From NCBI GenBank assembly GCA_017347485.1, contig AP021857.1:2151390-2215389 (forward strand): a stretch of 64,000 nucleotides of DNA. Direction: 5' to 3'. Below the pieces are notes generated by a model. It did no database searches and had not been told where the DNA came from. It was given only the letters and a program-made list of their open reading frames with translations. Within the stretch, counting starts at the first letter, position 1; the number at the start of each line of letters is the position of its first letter. The DNA comes from Candidatus Desulfobacillus denitrificans (lineage in GTDB: Bacteria; Pseudomonadota; Gammaproteobacteria; Burkholderiales; Rhodocyclaceae). Of this stretch, positions 23,297 to 32,424 are shown piece by piece. The translations under genes were made by a program, and so were the position numbers.

Positions 23297-25732
23297 ATGC
23301 CGCATCCATTCGACCCGCCCCCGGCCCGCACCCCCATCGCCGTGCTGGCCATCGGCCTGCTTCTGTCCGGCCTGCTGGCCTGGCTGGCTTTCGCCGAATC
23401 CGCCCGGGCCGCGCTCTTCGTCCTGGCCCTCGGCGCCGGCCTGGCCGTCGCGCTGTCCGCGCTGGCGCGACGGCACGCCGCGGCCGCCGCGAATGCCGCG
23501 GCGACGGACGCGGCGCGCTTGCGCGACCTGGTCGAGCTTTCCTCCGACTGGTTCTGGGAACAGGACGCGCAGTTCCGCTACACCGCCATGTCCGGCGGCG
23601 TGGTCAACAAGGGCAATTTCCGCATCGAAGAGGCGCTCGGCAGGACGCGCTGGGAACTGCCGATCCTCGGCGTCAGCGAGGCGGAATGGGCGCGGCACCG
23701 TGCGCTGCTGGAACGCCACGAGCCGTTTCGGGACTTCACCTACCAGATCCGCCTCGGAGATGGCGAAGTGAGATGGTATGCGGTCAACGGCAACCCGGTG
23801 TTCGACGCCGCGGGCCGTTTCTGCGGCTACCGCGGAACGGGCCACGACATCAGCGTCATCAAGCGGGCCGAACTGGCCCTGCAGGCAAGCGAGGAAAGGA
23901 TGGCGCTCGCCCTCGACGCGGCCGGCGCCGGCGTCTGGGACTACGATCCGCTCGCCGGCGAGACGTATTTCTCGCCCCGCTTCGCCAGCCTGCTCGGTTA
24001 TGCCGGCACGGATGAATTGCACGCGGAATTCCTGGTGCAGGAAGCGCTGCATGCGGATGACCGCGCGCGCGTTCTTGCCGCCCAGGAGCGGGTGCTGGCC
24101 AGCACAGGCCGCTTCGACCAGACCTATCGCCTGCGCCACAAGAGCGGCGATTACCGCTGGTTCCATGGCCTCGGCCTGAGCCGCGCCGGCGCGGATGGGC
24201 AGGTGGCCCGCTTTACCGGAGTCATCACCGACATCACGCCGCAGGTCGAGGCCGAGGCGGCCCTGCGGGAGAGCGAGGCGCAGCTCAACCGGGCGCAGAA
24301 GGTGGCCCGTCTCGGCAGCTGGCATCGCGATCTCGCGACGAAGCGCCTGACCTGGTCCTTGGGCAACTATCGTCTATGCGGCATCGCGCCGGGCACCCCC
24401 CTGACCCACGAACTGCTGACTTCCCTACTGCATCCGGACGACAGGGAAATGGTGCGCGACACCTGGAACGGGGTGATGCAGGGCAAGGCCTACGACTTCG
24501 AGCACCGCATCCTCGTCGACGGCGAAACGCGCTGGCTGCACGACAAGTCGGAAATCGCCTTCGACGACGAAGGGCGCCCCGTCTTCGCCACCGGCGTGGC
24601 GCAGGACATCACCGAGCGCAAGCGGGCCGAAGCGCAATTGCGCCTGCTCGCCTCGGTTTTCGAGAGTAGCCCGGAAGGCATCACAATCACGGACCCCGAC
24701 CAGCGCATCCTGGCCGTCAACCGCGCCTTCACCCGCATTACCGGCTATTCCGAAGAAGAGGCGATCGGCCAGACGCCACGCCTGCTGCAATCGGGCCGCC
24801 ACGATGCAAAATTCTACCGGGCCTTGTGGGGGGCGATCCGACAGCACGGCTTCTGGCGCGGGGAGATCTGGAACCGGCGCAAGAACGGCGAGATATTTCC
24901 GGAACTGATCGGCATCTCCGCCGTACGCGACGGCAACGGCGATATCTCCAACTACATCGGCATCTTCACGGACATCACCGAGATCAAGCGCAACGAGGAA
25001 GCCATGCGTCGGTTCAATGCCGAGCTGGAGCGGCGCGTGACGGAGCGCACGCAGGCGCTGCAGGCCTCCAACCGGGAGCTCGAAGCCTTCAGCTATTCGG
25101 TCTCGCACGACCTGCGCGCGCCGCTGCGCGCCATCGACGGCTATTCCCGCATCATCGCCGAGGACTACGCCGACAGGCTGGACGACACCGCGCTGGCCCA
25201 TTTCGATCGCATTCGGGCCGCCTCCCAGCGCATGGGGCAGATCATCGACGCCATGCTCGACTTGGCGCGCCTGTCGCGGGCGGAGCTGCGGCGCGAGGAC
25301 ATAGACCTCTCGGCGCTGGCGGCCCTCATCTGCGGGGAGCTGGTGCAGGACTCTTCCCGCCAGGCGGAATTTGCCATCGCGCCGGACATCCATGCCCGTG
25401 CCGACCGGAGCCTGTTGACGGTGGTCATGCAAAACCTCATCCACAACGCCTGCAAGTTCACCGCGCGCAGCGAACCGGCGCGCATCGAGTTCGGCACGGC
25501 CGCCGAGGCCGGCGAAACCGTCTATTTCGTGCGCGACAACGGCGCCGGCTTCGATCCGGCCCATGCCGGCAAGCTGTTCGGCGCCTTCCAGCGCCTGCAC
25601 CGGCCGGACGAGTACGCCGGGACGGGCATCGGCCTCGCCACCGTCCAGCGCATCGTGCTGCGCCACGGCGGCCGCGTCTGGGCCGAGGGCGCCGTCGGCG
25701 CGGGCGCCACCTTCTATTTCACCCTGGGCTGA
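23297..25732 (+). CDS. Multi-PAS membrane sensor histidine kinase
   Basis: 811 residues from ATG 23297; earlier in-frame starts exist but that DNA is leader sequence shared with the remnant at 21025. Two membrane helices near the N-terminus ([20 protein letters not shown] and the next hydrophobic block) are followed by four PAS/PAC units with closing GTGHDIS, GVITDIT, GVAQDIT and GIFTDIT motifs. HisKA has SYSVSHDLRAPLRAIDGYS, with His604, and the ATPase domain ends in [13 protein letters not shown]. No response regulator gene is adjacent. It runs opposite to the chemotaxis operon. The signal is unknown. Confidence 0.9.
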   Translation: MPHPFDPPPARTPIAVLAIGLLLSGLLAWLAFAESARAALFVLALGAGLAVALSALARRHAAAAANAAATDAARLRDLVELSSDWFWEQDAQFRYTAMSGGVVNKGNFRIEEALGRTRWELPILGVSEAEWARHRALLERHEPFRDFTYQIRLGDGEVRWYAVNGNPVFDAAGRFCGYRGTGHDISVIKRAELALQASEERMALALDAAGAGVWDYDPLAGETYFSPRFASLLGYAGTDELHAEFLVQEALHADDRARVLAAQERVLASTGRFDQTYRLRHKSGDYRWFHGLGLSRAGADGQVARFTGVITDITPQVEAEAALRESEAQLNRAQKVARLGSWHRDLATKRLTWSLGNYRLCGIAPGTPLTHELLTSLLHPDDREMVRDTWNGVMQGKAYDFEHRILVDGETRWLHDKSEIAFDDEGRPVFATGVAQDITERKRAEAQLRLLASVFESSPEGITITDPDQRILAVNRAFTRITGYSEEEAIGQTPRLLQSGRHDAKFYRALWGAIRQHGFWRGEIWNRRKNGEIFPELIGISAVRDGNGDISNYIGIFTDITEIKRNEEAMRRFNAELERRVTERTQALQASNRELEAFSYSVSHDLRAPLRAIDGYSRIIAEDYADRLDDTALAHFDRIRAASQRMGQIIDAMLDLARLSRAELRREDIDLSALAALICGELVQDSSRQAEFAIAPDIHARADRSLLTVVMQNLIHNACKFTARSEPARIEFGTAAEAGETVYFVRDNGAGFDPAHAGKLFGAFQRLHRPDEYAGTGIGLATVQRIVLRHGGRVWAEGAVGAGATFYFTLG

Positions 25733-25755
25733 TCGCGCGCCGCCGCGGCCGCGGC

Positions 25756-25780
25756 AAAAGTCAGTCGCCGCGGCACGGCG
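25756..25780 (+). repeat. 25-bp dispersed repeat, copy 5 (kinase/Aer intergenic)
   Basis: AAAAGTCAGTC, GCCGCGGC, ACGGCG, ending one base before the stop codon of the convergent aerotaxis receptor gene and preceded by a GCCGCGGC palindrome. It occupies most of the 49-bp gap between two convergent genes. Confidence 0.75.
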
Positions 25781-25781
25781 C

Positions 25782-27413
25782 TCAGATGCGGTACTGCCGC
25801 ACCGCCTTGCGCATGCGCTCGGTCACCGCGTGGAGGCGATCCACGGTGTTCTTCGTCTGCCCGACCACGGCGACGTTCTGCTCGGTCATGACGGCCACCT
25901 GCTCGACGTTCTGCGCCAGCTGCGTCATGGCCGCCTGCTGTTCGCTGGAGGCATGCGAGATGTCGGCCACCATGTGCGAAGTGCGCTCCATCTCGTCGTT
26001 GATCTCGCGCAGCACCGACGCCGCCTGGTCCACCAGGCCGACGCCTTGGGCGACCTGCCCGGCGCCGGCGCGCATGCCGCTCACCGCCTCGGCGGTCTCG
26101 CCGCGGATGCTCTCGATCATGGCGCTGATCTCCTGCGTGGCGCCGGCGGTGCGCTCGGCCAGCTTCCTCACCTCGTCGGCCACCACGGCGAAGCCGCGGC
26201 CCTGCTCGCCGGCGCGCGCCGCCTCGATGGCGGCGTTGAGCGCCAGCAGGTTGGTCTGGTCGGCGATCTCCTTGATGACGCCGGTGATGCGGCTGATCTC
26301 CTCGGAACGCTTGTCGAGCGTCTCGACCCGCCCGGCCGAGCGGCCGACCGTCTCGGCCAGCGAGCGGATGGCGTCGCGGGCGCTGCCGGTGACCTCGGCG
26401 CCGTTGCGCGCGGCGACGGAGGCCTCGTCGGCGGTCGTCCGCGTCTGCTGGGCATTGGCGGCGACTTCGCCGATCGACACCGTCACCTCCTCGATCGCCG
26501 CGGCGGCCGAGGAGGTGGCCTCGTTCTGCGCATGCGCCGATTTTTCGACGTTGCCCATGCCCGCGTCGACGTCCTGCGTGGCGCGGCCGACCTGGCCGGC
26601 GATGTCGCTGACGCCTTGCAGCATGGCCTGCACGCTGGAGACGAACTTGTCGGCCTTGCGCGCGACCGAGCCGACGACGTCCGCGCGCGCCGGCGAGAAG
26701 CGTTCGCTCAGGTCGCCGTTGCGCAGGATCCGCTCCAGCCAGCCGGAGGTCGCCTCGAGGTCGCGCATCAGGCGCGGGCCGCAGACGGCGAGGAAGAACA
26801 GGGCATACAGGCCGCAGGCGGCGGCGACCGCCGCGCCGGCGGCGGCCGGCACGGCGAGTCCGGCCGACTGGCCGAGCAGCAGCAGCGCCGGCAGCAGCCC
26901 GGCCAGGCCGGCCAGCAGCATTTGGGCGCGCAGCGAGCCCAGCGCGGAAACCAGGGCGGAGCGGTTGCGCACGACGCGCCCATGCTCGATGCGGATCGAC
27001 TTGTCGCCGGCGCGGACGCGCCTGTAGGCGGCCTCGGCGGCGGCGATGTCCTCCCGGCTCGGGCGGCTGCGCACCGACTGGTAGCCGACGATCTGGCCGT
27101 CCTCGCGCACCGGCGAAACGTTGGCGACCACCCAGTAGAAGCCGCCGTCCTTGCGCCGGTTCTTGACGATGCCGCGCCAGGGGCGGCCCAGCTTGATGTC
27201 GCGCCACAGGTCGTCGAAGGCCTCCGGCGGCATGTCGGGATGGCGCACCAGGTTGTGCGCCTTGCCGACCATCTCCTCGGGCGTGAAGCCGCTGATCCTG
27301 GCGAAGGCCTCGTTGGCCTCGACGATGACGCCCTTCAGGTCGGTGCGCGAATAGATGAACTCGCCTTCGGGGAGAATGGATTCAACGTCATTGACTGGGA
27401 GGTTGATCTTCAT
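25782..27413 (-). CDS. aer: Aer-like PAS chemoreceptor (energy or aerotaxis)
   Basis: 543 residues. The N-terminal PAS domain (about 15-125) has the Aer/BAT pattern: [37 protein letters not shown] and [20 protein letters not shown], which typically binds FAD. Two close membrane helices at about 160-205 and a HAMP-like part follow, then the signalling hairpin [20 protein letters not shown]. There is no periplasmic domain. It is the last gene of the cheV-cheA operon, and has a strong ribosome site GGAGAAC. Confidence 0.9.
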   Translation of the reverse strand: MKINLPVNDVESILPEGEFIYSRTDLKGVIVEANEAFARISGFTPEEMVGKAHNLVRHPDMPPEAFDDLWRDIKLGRPWRGIVKNRRKDGGFYWVVANVSPVREDGQIVGYQSVRSRPSREDIAAAEAAYRRVRAGDKSIRIEHGRVVRNRSALVSALGSLRAQMLLAGLAGLLPALLLLGQSAGLAVPAAAGAAVAAACGLYALFFLAVCGPRLMRDLEATSGWLERILRNGDLSERFSPARADVVGSVARKADKFVSSVQAMLQGVSDIAGQVGRATQDVDAGMGNVEKSAHAQNEATSSAAAAIEEVTVSIGEVAANAQQTRTTADEASVAARNGAEVTGSARDAIRSLAETVGRSAGRVETLDKRSEEISRITGVIKEIADQTNLLALNAAIEAARAGEQGRGFAVVADEVRKLAERTAGATQEISAMIESIRGETAEAVSGMRAGAGQVAQGVGLVDQAASVLREINDEMERTSHMVADISHASSEQQAAMTQLAQNVEQVAVMTEQNVAVVGQTKNTVDRLHAVTERMRKAVRQYRI

Positions 27414-27464
27414 TTTTGTTCTCCTTGTTGCCGAGGCGGCCGTTGTCCGGGGCCGCCCCTTGCG

Positions 27465-27776
27465 TCAGTTGGGTCCCGGGTGGAGCCGTTGCGCCGCCAG
27501 GTGCAGGACATTCACCTGGCGGTCGAGCTGCCGCATGTAGCCGGTCAGGGCCTCGAGGCGCTCGCCCAGCATGCGCGCGAGCTCGCGCGCGGCCTGCGCC
27601 GGGCTGCCGGCGAGGGCGCGCACCTGGTCGATCTGCGATTGCAGCGCGCGCAGATCCGCTTCCGCCTCCGGCCGCTCGGCGATGAAGGCGGCCAGCAAGC
27701 GCTCGCGCTGGCGAAAGTATTCGGCCGGGTCGCGCGCCGCGAGGTCGCGCCAGGCGTCGAAATCGAAACTGGGCAA
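27465..27776 (-). CDS. DUF3135 family small protein
   Basis: 103 residues from a TTG start (MPSFDFDAWRDLAARDPAEY); no ATG exists in frame. The N-terminal FDFDAW...DP..Y pattern and helical body match DUF3135, a family of unknown function often found near chemotaxis or motility genes. It lies between the mini-receptor gene and the Aer gene with about 50 bp on each side. Soluble, no membrane segment. Confidence 0.7.
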   Translation of the reverse strand: MPSFDFDAWRDLAARDPAEYFRQRERLLAAFIAERPEAEADLRALQSQIDQVRALAGSPAQAARELARMLGERLEALTGYMRQLDRQVNVLHLAAQRLHPGPN

Positions 27777-27829
27777 GATGGATACCGTCAGGAACGCGGC
27801 CTCAATTCACGCACCCGCCCGCACGCGCC

Positions 27830-28132
27830 TCACGGGGTTCCGTCCAGCGCGGCGGCGGACCGGATCTGCTGCAGGAGCAGGTCCACCGCGGCGGCCAGCC
27901 TTTCGGTTTCGCCCAGCGCCTCGCCGGCGGCGCCGCCCAGCGCCTGCATTTCCGCGGCGCACGCCGCCTCGCGGCAGGCGCCGGCTGCATCCAGCGCGGC
28001 GTTCAGCGCCAGCAGCCGTGACTGGGCGGCGAGCTGGCGGGCCTCCGCCAAGGCCAGGCGCAGCGCGGCTTCCGCCGCGCCGGGGGCCGGCGGCATCTCG
28101 TGGTTCTCCTGTCTGGTCAGCGCGTTTTCCAT
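27830..28132 (-). CDS. 100-residue protein resembling a chemoreceptor hairpin tip
   Basis: 100 residues, starting at ATG 28132 after GGAGAAAAA, 14 bp behind cheA. The segment AAQSRLLALNAALDAAGACR followed by an Ala/Glu-rich helix lines up with the kinase-contact tip of receptors ([20 protein letters not shown]), but it lacks the rest of the receptor and any membrane segment. It may be a soluble protein that occupies CheA/CheW or CheV tip contacts, or a decayed receptor. The close coupling to cheA argues for a living gene. Confidence 0.7.
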   Translation of the reverse strand: MENALTRQENHEMPPAPGAAEAALRLALAEARQLAAQSRLLALNAALDAAGACREAACAAEMQALGGAAGEALGETERLAAAVDLLLQQIRSAAALDGTP

Positions 28133-28146
28133 GGCGCTTTTTCTCC

Positions 28147-30012
28147 TCAGGCGGCCAGCGCCAGCGCGGCGGCGGGCAGCAGCGCCTGGCGCGCCACGCC
28201 GCGGTTGTCGCCGAGCTCGCCGAGCAGCTCCTTGACGTCGAGGATCAGCACGATCTGGCCGTTGGCCAGCGTGGTGACGCCGGCGACGCCCTTCGGGCGG
28301 AAGCCTTCCAGCGACTTGATGACGGCGTCGTCGCGGCCGGCGAAGTTGTCGATGGCGAGGACGAAGTTGGTCTCCGCCGCCTGCATCAGCACGCCGTAGG
28401 CGGGCACGCCCTCCTGCGGCCAGCCGATCAGGTAGTTGAGCGGATAGACCGGCAGCACCTCGCCGCGCACCACCATGGTGGCGCGGCCGCCGACCTCCTG
28501 CAGCTCGCCCGGCACGATGGGCAGGATCTCGCGCACCATCGACAGCGGCACGGCGAAGGGCTGCTCGCCGAGTTTCACGATCAGCACCGGCAGGATCGCC
28601 AGCGTCAGCGGCAGCGAGATGACGAAGGTGGTGCCCTTGCCGAGCTCGGACTTGATCTCGATGCTGCCGTTGAGCTTCTGGATGTTGGTGCGCACCACGT
28701 CCAGGCCGACGCCGCGGCCGGAGACGTCGGAGACCTTGGCGGCGGTGGAGAAGCCGGGCAGGAACACCAGGTTGAAGCTCTGGCGCTCGTCCATGGTGTT
28801 GGCCTCCTCGTTGCCGATGAGGCCCTTTTCCAGCGCCTTGGCGCGCAGTTTCTCGGCGTTCATGCCGCGGCCGTCGTCGGCCACCACGATGACGATGTGG
28901 TCGCCCTCCTGGCGCGCCTCCAGGCGAACCTCGGACTTCTCCGGCTTGCCGGCGGCGGCGCGCTCGAGCGGCGACTCGATGCCGTGGTCGACGGCGTTGC
29001 GGATGAGGTGGATGATCGGGTCGGAGAGGTCCTCGATCATGGTCTTGTCGATCTCGGTCTCCTCGCCGGCGAGCAGCAGCTCGACGTCCTTGCCGAGGTT
29101 GCGCGCCAGGTCGCGGGCGATGCGCGGGTATTTCTGGAACAGCCGGCCGATCGGCTGCATGCGCGTCTTCATCACCGCGTTCTGCAGATCCGAGACCAGC
29201 AGGTCGAGCTGGCCGACGGCGGCGTCGAGCGCCTGCAGCGTCTCCGCTCCGGTCATGCCGGCGAGGATGTCGCTGCGCAGGCTGTTCAGGCGGTTCTTGG
29301 TGAGGCCGATCTCGCCGGAGAGGTTGAGCACCTGGTCGAGGCGCGAGGTGTCGACGCGGATCGCGTTGTCGCGCGTCTTCTCGCTCTCGCGCCGCCCGGT
29401 CGGGCCGCTGTAGCCGGGCTTGTCGGAGGCGCGCCGGCCGATCGCCGCCTTGATGATCTCCTCGTCGGGCTTGGGCGGCTGCGGGATGCCCTGGCCGGCT
29501 TCGGCCGGCACCTCCGGCGCGCGCCCGGTGACCGCTTCGTAGTAGGCATTCCAGTCGAGGGCGCCGCCGGCGGTGGTCTTGACCGCCGGGGCCGCGGCCG
29601 GCGCCGCCGCGGCGGCCAGCTCGCCGGCGATGGCCTGCTTCAGGCTGGCGATCAGCCCGGCCTCGGCCGCCTGCGGCTGCACGCCCTGCTCGAGCGCATG
29701 GAACATCTCGCGCACCGTGCCGGTGGCGGCCATGATGACGTCCATCGCCTCGGCCGTGACGCCGAGCTCGCCGTTGCGCAGCTTGTCGAAGAGGTTCTCG
29801 GTGAGGTGGCACAGCGTCACCAGCTCGGTGGCGTTGAGGAAGCCGGCGCCGCCCTTGATGGTGTGGAAGCCGCGGAAGATGTCGTTGAGCAGGCCCCGGT
29901 CCTGCGGGCGCTTTTCCAGCTCGACCAGCTTGTTGTCCACGCCGGACAGCAGGTCGGTGGCCTCGACCAGGAAATCCTGCAGCAGGTCTTCCATTCCCGA
30001 AAAGTCGCTCAT
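28147..30012 (-). CDS. cheA: Chemotaxis sensor kinase CheA
   Basis: 621 residues from ATG 30012. The P1 Hpt domain has His50 (FRGFHTIKGGAGFL) as the phosphate site. A linker rich in Ala and Pro (about 130-220) replaces a recognisable P2. P3 dimerisation (RVDTSRLDQVLNLSGEIGLT), P4 kinase with N box HLIRNAVDHGIE and G1/G2 DDGRGMN and GRGVGLD, and a CheW-like P5 end the protein. It phosphorylates CheY (31022). Upstream lies a 128-bp gap with a repeat element; downstream is the mini-receptor gene. Confidence 0.96.
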   Translation of the reverse strand: MSDFSGMEDLLQDFLVEATDLLSGVDNKLVELEKRPQDRGLLNDIFRGFHTIKGGAGFLNATELVTLCHLTENLFDKLRNGELGVTAEAMDVIMAATGTVREMFHALEQGVQPQAAEAGLIASLKQAIAGELAAAAAPAAAPAVKTTAGGALDWNAYYEAVTGRAPEVPAEAGQGIPQPPKPDEEIIKAAIGRRASDKPGYSGPTGRRESEKTRDNAIRVDTSRLDQVLNLSGEIGLTKNRLNSLRSDILAGMTGAETLQALDAAVGQLDLLVSDLQNAVMKTRMQPIGRLFQKYPRIARDLARNLGKDVELLLAGEETEIDKTMIEDLSDPIIHLIRNAVDHGIESPLERAAAGKPEKSEVRLEARQEGDHIVIVVADDGRGMNAEKLRAKALEKGLIGNEEANTMDERQSFNLVFLPGFSTAAKVSDVSGRGVGLDVVRTNIQKLNGSIEIKSELGKGTTFVISLPLTLAILPVLIVKLGEQPFAVPLSMVREILPIVPGELQEVGGRATMVVRGEVLPVYPLNYLIGWPQEGVPAYGVLMQAAETNFVLAIDNFAGRDDAVIKSLEGFRPKGVAGVTTLANGQIVLILDVKELLGELGDNRGVARQALLPAAALALAA

Positions 30013-30023
30013 AAGCCTACCCT

Positions 30024-30133
30024 CCCCACAGCCCCCTCCCCGTGGAAGGGGGTGACGTAAGTTCGCGAGCTGCGCTCGCTCCATGTTGCTGACTGCGCCG
30101 CCCTTGGGGCGGCCCTGCGGGCGGCGCGCATGA
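30024..30133. repeat. Single diverged copy of the motB-motA repeat unit, between cheZ and cheA
   Basis: It contains the same parts in the same order as the 104-bp units at 41690: a C-rich/G-rich stem, GTGACG, TTCGCGAGCTGCGCTCGC, CCATGT, and the stem GCCGCCC-TTGG-GGCGGC. Differences are scattered. It fills the gap between two genes of one operon and could form three hairpins in the transcript. Confidence 0.75.
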
Positions 30134-30140
30134 CTCTCCC

Positions 30141-30986
30141 CTAGAAGCCGAGGCTCTCCAGCAGGTCGTCCACCTGTTCCTGGTTGGCGACGACGTCGGT
30201 GCGGCCCTCGGCGTTCATCGCCGGGCCGTTCATCAGGCCCGTCGGCGCCTCCGCCTTCATGTTTTCCGGCATCGCCTCGATCAGCACCTGCAGCAGGTCG
30301 GTTTCCATTTTCTGCGCCAGGTCGACGATCTTCTTGATGACCTGGCCGGTGAGGTCCTGGAAATCCTGCGCCATCATGATTTCCATGAGCTGGTCGTTGG
30401 TGGCGGCGGCCTGCTGCGGCACCGCGGCGAGGTAGTTGCGCGTGTCGCCGGCAAGCGCCCTGAACTCGTCGACCGACAGGTCGCCGCCGTAGAGGCGGTC
30501 CCAGCGCCCGGAGAGCGCCGCCGCCTGCGCCTGCAGCGCGTCCTGGATCGGCCGCGCGACGTCGGTGGCGTTGAGCACGCGGCTGGCCGCCTGCTCGGTC
30601 ATCTGGGCGACGTAGGCGAGGCGCTGGCGCGCATCGGGAAACGCCTTCGCCGCCTCCTCGAGGGCGCGGTCGTAGCCGAGTTCGCGCAGGGTGTCGTGCA
30701 GCTGGCGCGTCATGTGGCCGAGGCGCTGGAAGACGTTGTCGCAGCTGTGCGGCGCCTCGGCGGCGGGCGCCGCCTGGGCGGCCTGCGCCTGTCCGGCGAC
30801 GCTGTCGAAGAGGGCTTCCAGTTCCGCCGAATCGCCGGCGGCGGCGGTGCCGCCGACCACCTCGACGCGCGGCTCCCTGGCGGCGGCGGGCGCCGGCCGT
30901 CCGGAAGGTTTCCCGGCCATGCTGTCGAACAGGGCCTGGAGTTCGTCGGAATCGCCCGAATCGTCGAACTTGAATCGCTTGGACAT
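30141..30986 (-). CDS. cheZ: CheY-P phosphatase CheZ
   Basis: 281 residues, longer than the usual 210-240. The central helical hairpin contains IMMAQDFQDLTGQVIKKIVD, with the catalytic Gln in AQDFQDLTGQ, and the C-terminus ends in EQVDDLLESLGF, the CheY-binding tail. The extra length is N-terminal: two copies of a motif, DSDELQALFDSMAG and DSAELEALFDSVAG, about 35 residues apart. These look like the tail motif and may be extra CheY-binding sites. It lies 35 bp after cheY. Confidence 0.94.
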   Translation of the reverse strand: MSKRFKFDDSGDSDELQALFDSMAGKPSGRPAPAAAREPRVEVVGGTAAAGDSAELEALFDSVAGQAQAAQAAPAAEAPHSCDNVFQRLGHMTRQLHDTLRELGYDRALEEAAKAFPDARQRLAYVAQMTEQAASRVLNATDVARPIQDALQAQAAALSGRWDRLYGGDLSVDEFRALAGDTRNYLAAVPQQAAATNDQLMEIMMAQDFQDLTGQVIKKIVDLAQKMETDLLQVLIEAMPENMKAEAPTGLMNGPAMNAEGRTDVVANQEQVDDLLESLGF

Positions 30987-31021
30987 TTTCTTCTCCCGTT
31001 GTCGTCCCGTGCGAAGCGCCC

Positions 31022-31420
31022 TCAGGCGGCTTCCTTCTCCAGTTTCTCGAAGATCTTGCTGAGCTTCTCGTTGAGCGTCGCCGCCGTGAAGGGCTTGACG
31101 ATGTAGCCGCTGGCGCCGGCCTGGGCGGCGGCGATGATGTTCTCCTTCTTCGCCTCCGCGGTGATCATCAGCACCGGCAGGTGCTTCAGCTGCGGGTTGG
31201 CGCGGATCTGCTGCAGCAGCGTCAGGCCGTCCATGTTCGGCATGTTCCAGTCGGTGACGACGAAGTCGAAGGCCTCGCCGGTGAGCTTGCCAAGGGCGAT
31301 GGCGCCGTCCTCGGCCTCGTCGACGTTGAGGAAGCCGAGCTCCTTGAGCAGGTTGCGCACGATGCGGCGCATCGTCGAGAAATCGTCGACCACCAGGAAT
31401 TTCATTTTCATGTCGGGCAT
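31022..31420 (-). CDS. cheY: Chemotaxis response regulator CheY
   Basis: 132 residues, a single receiver domain. The acidic pair is in [13 protein letters not shown], the phosphate acceptor is Asp57 ([12 protein letters not shown]), and Thr ([10 protein letters not shown]) and Lys (IVKPF) complete the site. It binds FliM and reverses the motor. Ribosome site GGAGGAAG. It lies between cheV and cheZ. Confidence 0.97.
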   Translation of the reverse strand: MPDMKMKFLVVDDFSTMRRIVRNLLKELGFLNVDEAEDGAIALGKLTGEAFDFVVTDWNMPNMDGLTLLQQIRANPQLKHLPVLMITAEAKKENIIAAAQAGASGYIVKPFTAATLNEKLSKIFEKLEKEAA

Positions 31421-31432
31421 GGCTTCCTCCTC

Positions 31433-32407
31433 TTACGACTTGCGGGCTTGCGGCCGGCTCAATAGCGGACGCAGCGTGTCCGCCAGAATCTCTGCATCGA
31501 ATTTGGCGACGTAGGCATCCACGCCGACGCTCTTGCCCATGGCGCGGTTGGCTTCCGAGGACAGCGAGGAATGCATGACCACCGGGATGCCGTCGAAGCG
31601 CGGGTCGCTCTTGATGTGGCGGGTCAGCACGTAGCCGTCCATCTCCGGCATCTCGGCGTCCACCAGGATGATGTCCAGCTCGCCGGCGACGCTGCCGCCG
31701 GTCTGCTGGGCATGGGCGGCCATGCCGGACAGGCGCGTCCAGGCTTCCAGGCCGTTGAGGGCATGCTTGTGCTTGACGCCCATCTGGTCCAGCACCTCGG
31801 CGATCTTGCGGCGCGCCACGGCCGAGTCGTCCACGAAGAAGACGTGGTGCTCGACATCGTCCATCACCGGGGCGACGTCGCGCACCGGCGGCTCGCCGAA
31901 GGTCGAGGCCATGATCTGCTCGACGTCGAGGATGGAGACCAGTCGGCCAGGCTGGCCCGCGCCGGAGTCCGGCGGCAGCTCGGTGATGGCGGTGATGAAG
32001 CTTTGCGTCGAGGAGACCAGGCCCTCCGGCGCGCGCACCTTGTCCCATTCGACGCGGATGATGCGATCGACGTCGTTCACCAGGAAGCCGAGCGTGCGCT
32101 TGTTGTATTCGGTCACCATCATGGTGCCGCCCAGTTCCTGCGGCGCACCGGCGAGGTTCAGCACGCGGCCGAGCGAGACGACGGGAATGACGTTGCCGCG
32201 CAGCGAGATCAGGCCCTCGACGCCGGCCGGCATGTTCGGCGAGCGGGTGATCATCGGCGTGCGCGTGACTTCCCGCACCTTGAAGACGTTGATGCCGAAG
32301 ATCTCGCCGGTGCCGAGCGAGAACAGCAGGATTTCCATGCGGTTCGAGCCGGCCAGCCGGGTGCGGGCATCGACGCTTTCGAGCAGGGAGTTGTCTGTGC
32401 GGTCCAT
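31433..32407 (-). CDS. cheV: CheV chemotaxis coupling protein (second of a tandem pair)
   Basis: 324 residues from ATG 32407, with a GTG four codons upstream as an alternative. The CheW-like domain (MEILLFSLGTGEIFGINVFK and VREVTRTPMITRSPNM, then GLISLRGNVIPVVSLGRVLN) is followed by a receiver domain with VFFVDDSAVARRK and the acceptor Asp in IILVDAEMPEMDGY. CheV links receptors to CheA and is tuned by phosphorylation. It is clearly similar to the next gene, so the pair arose by duplication. Confidence 0.94.
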   Translation of the reverse strand: MDRTDNSLLESVDARTRLAGSNRMEILLFSLGTGEIFGINVFKVREVTRTPMITRSPNMPAGVEGLISLRGNVIPVVSLGRVLNLAGAPQELGGTMMVTEYNKRTLGFLVNDVDRIIRVEWDKVRAPEGLVSSTQSFITAITELPPDSGAGQPGRLVSILDVEQIMASTFGEPPVRDVAPVMDDVEHHVFFVDDSAVARRKIAEVLDQMGVKHKHALNGLEAWTRLSGMAAHAQQTGGSVAGELDIILVDAEMPEMDGYVLTRHIKSDPRFDGIPVVMHSSLSSEANRAMGKSVGVDAYVAKFDAEILADTLRPLLSRPQARKS

Positions 32408-32424
32408 GGCGATTCTCACGGGGT

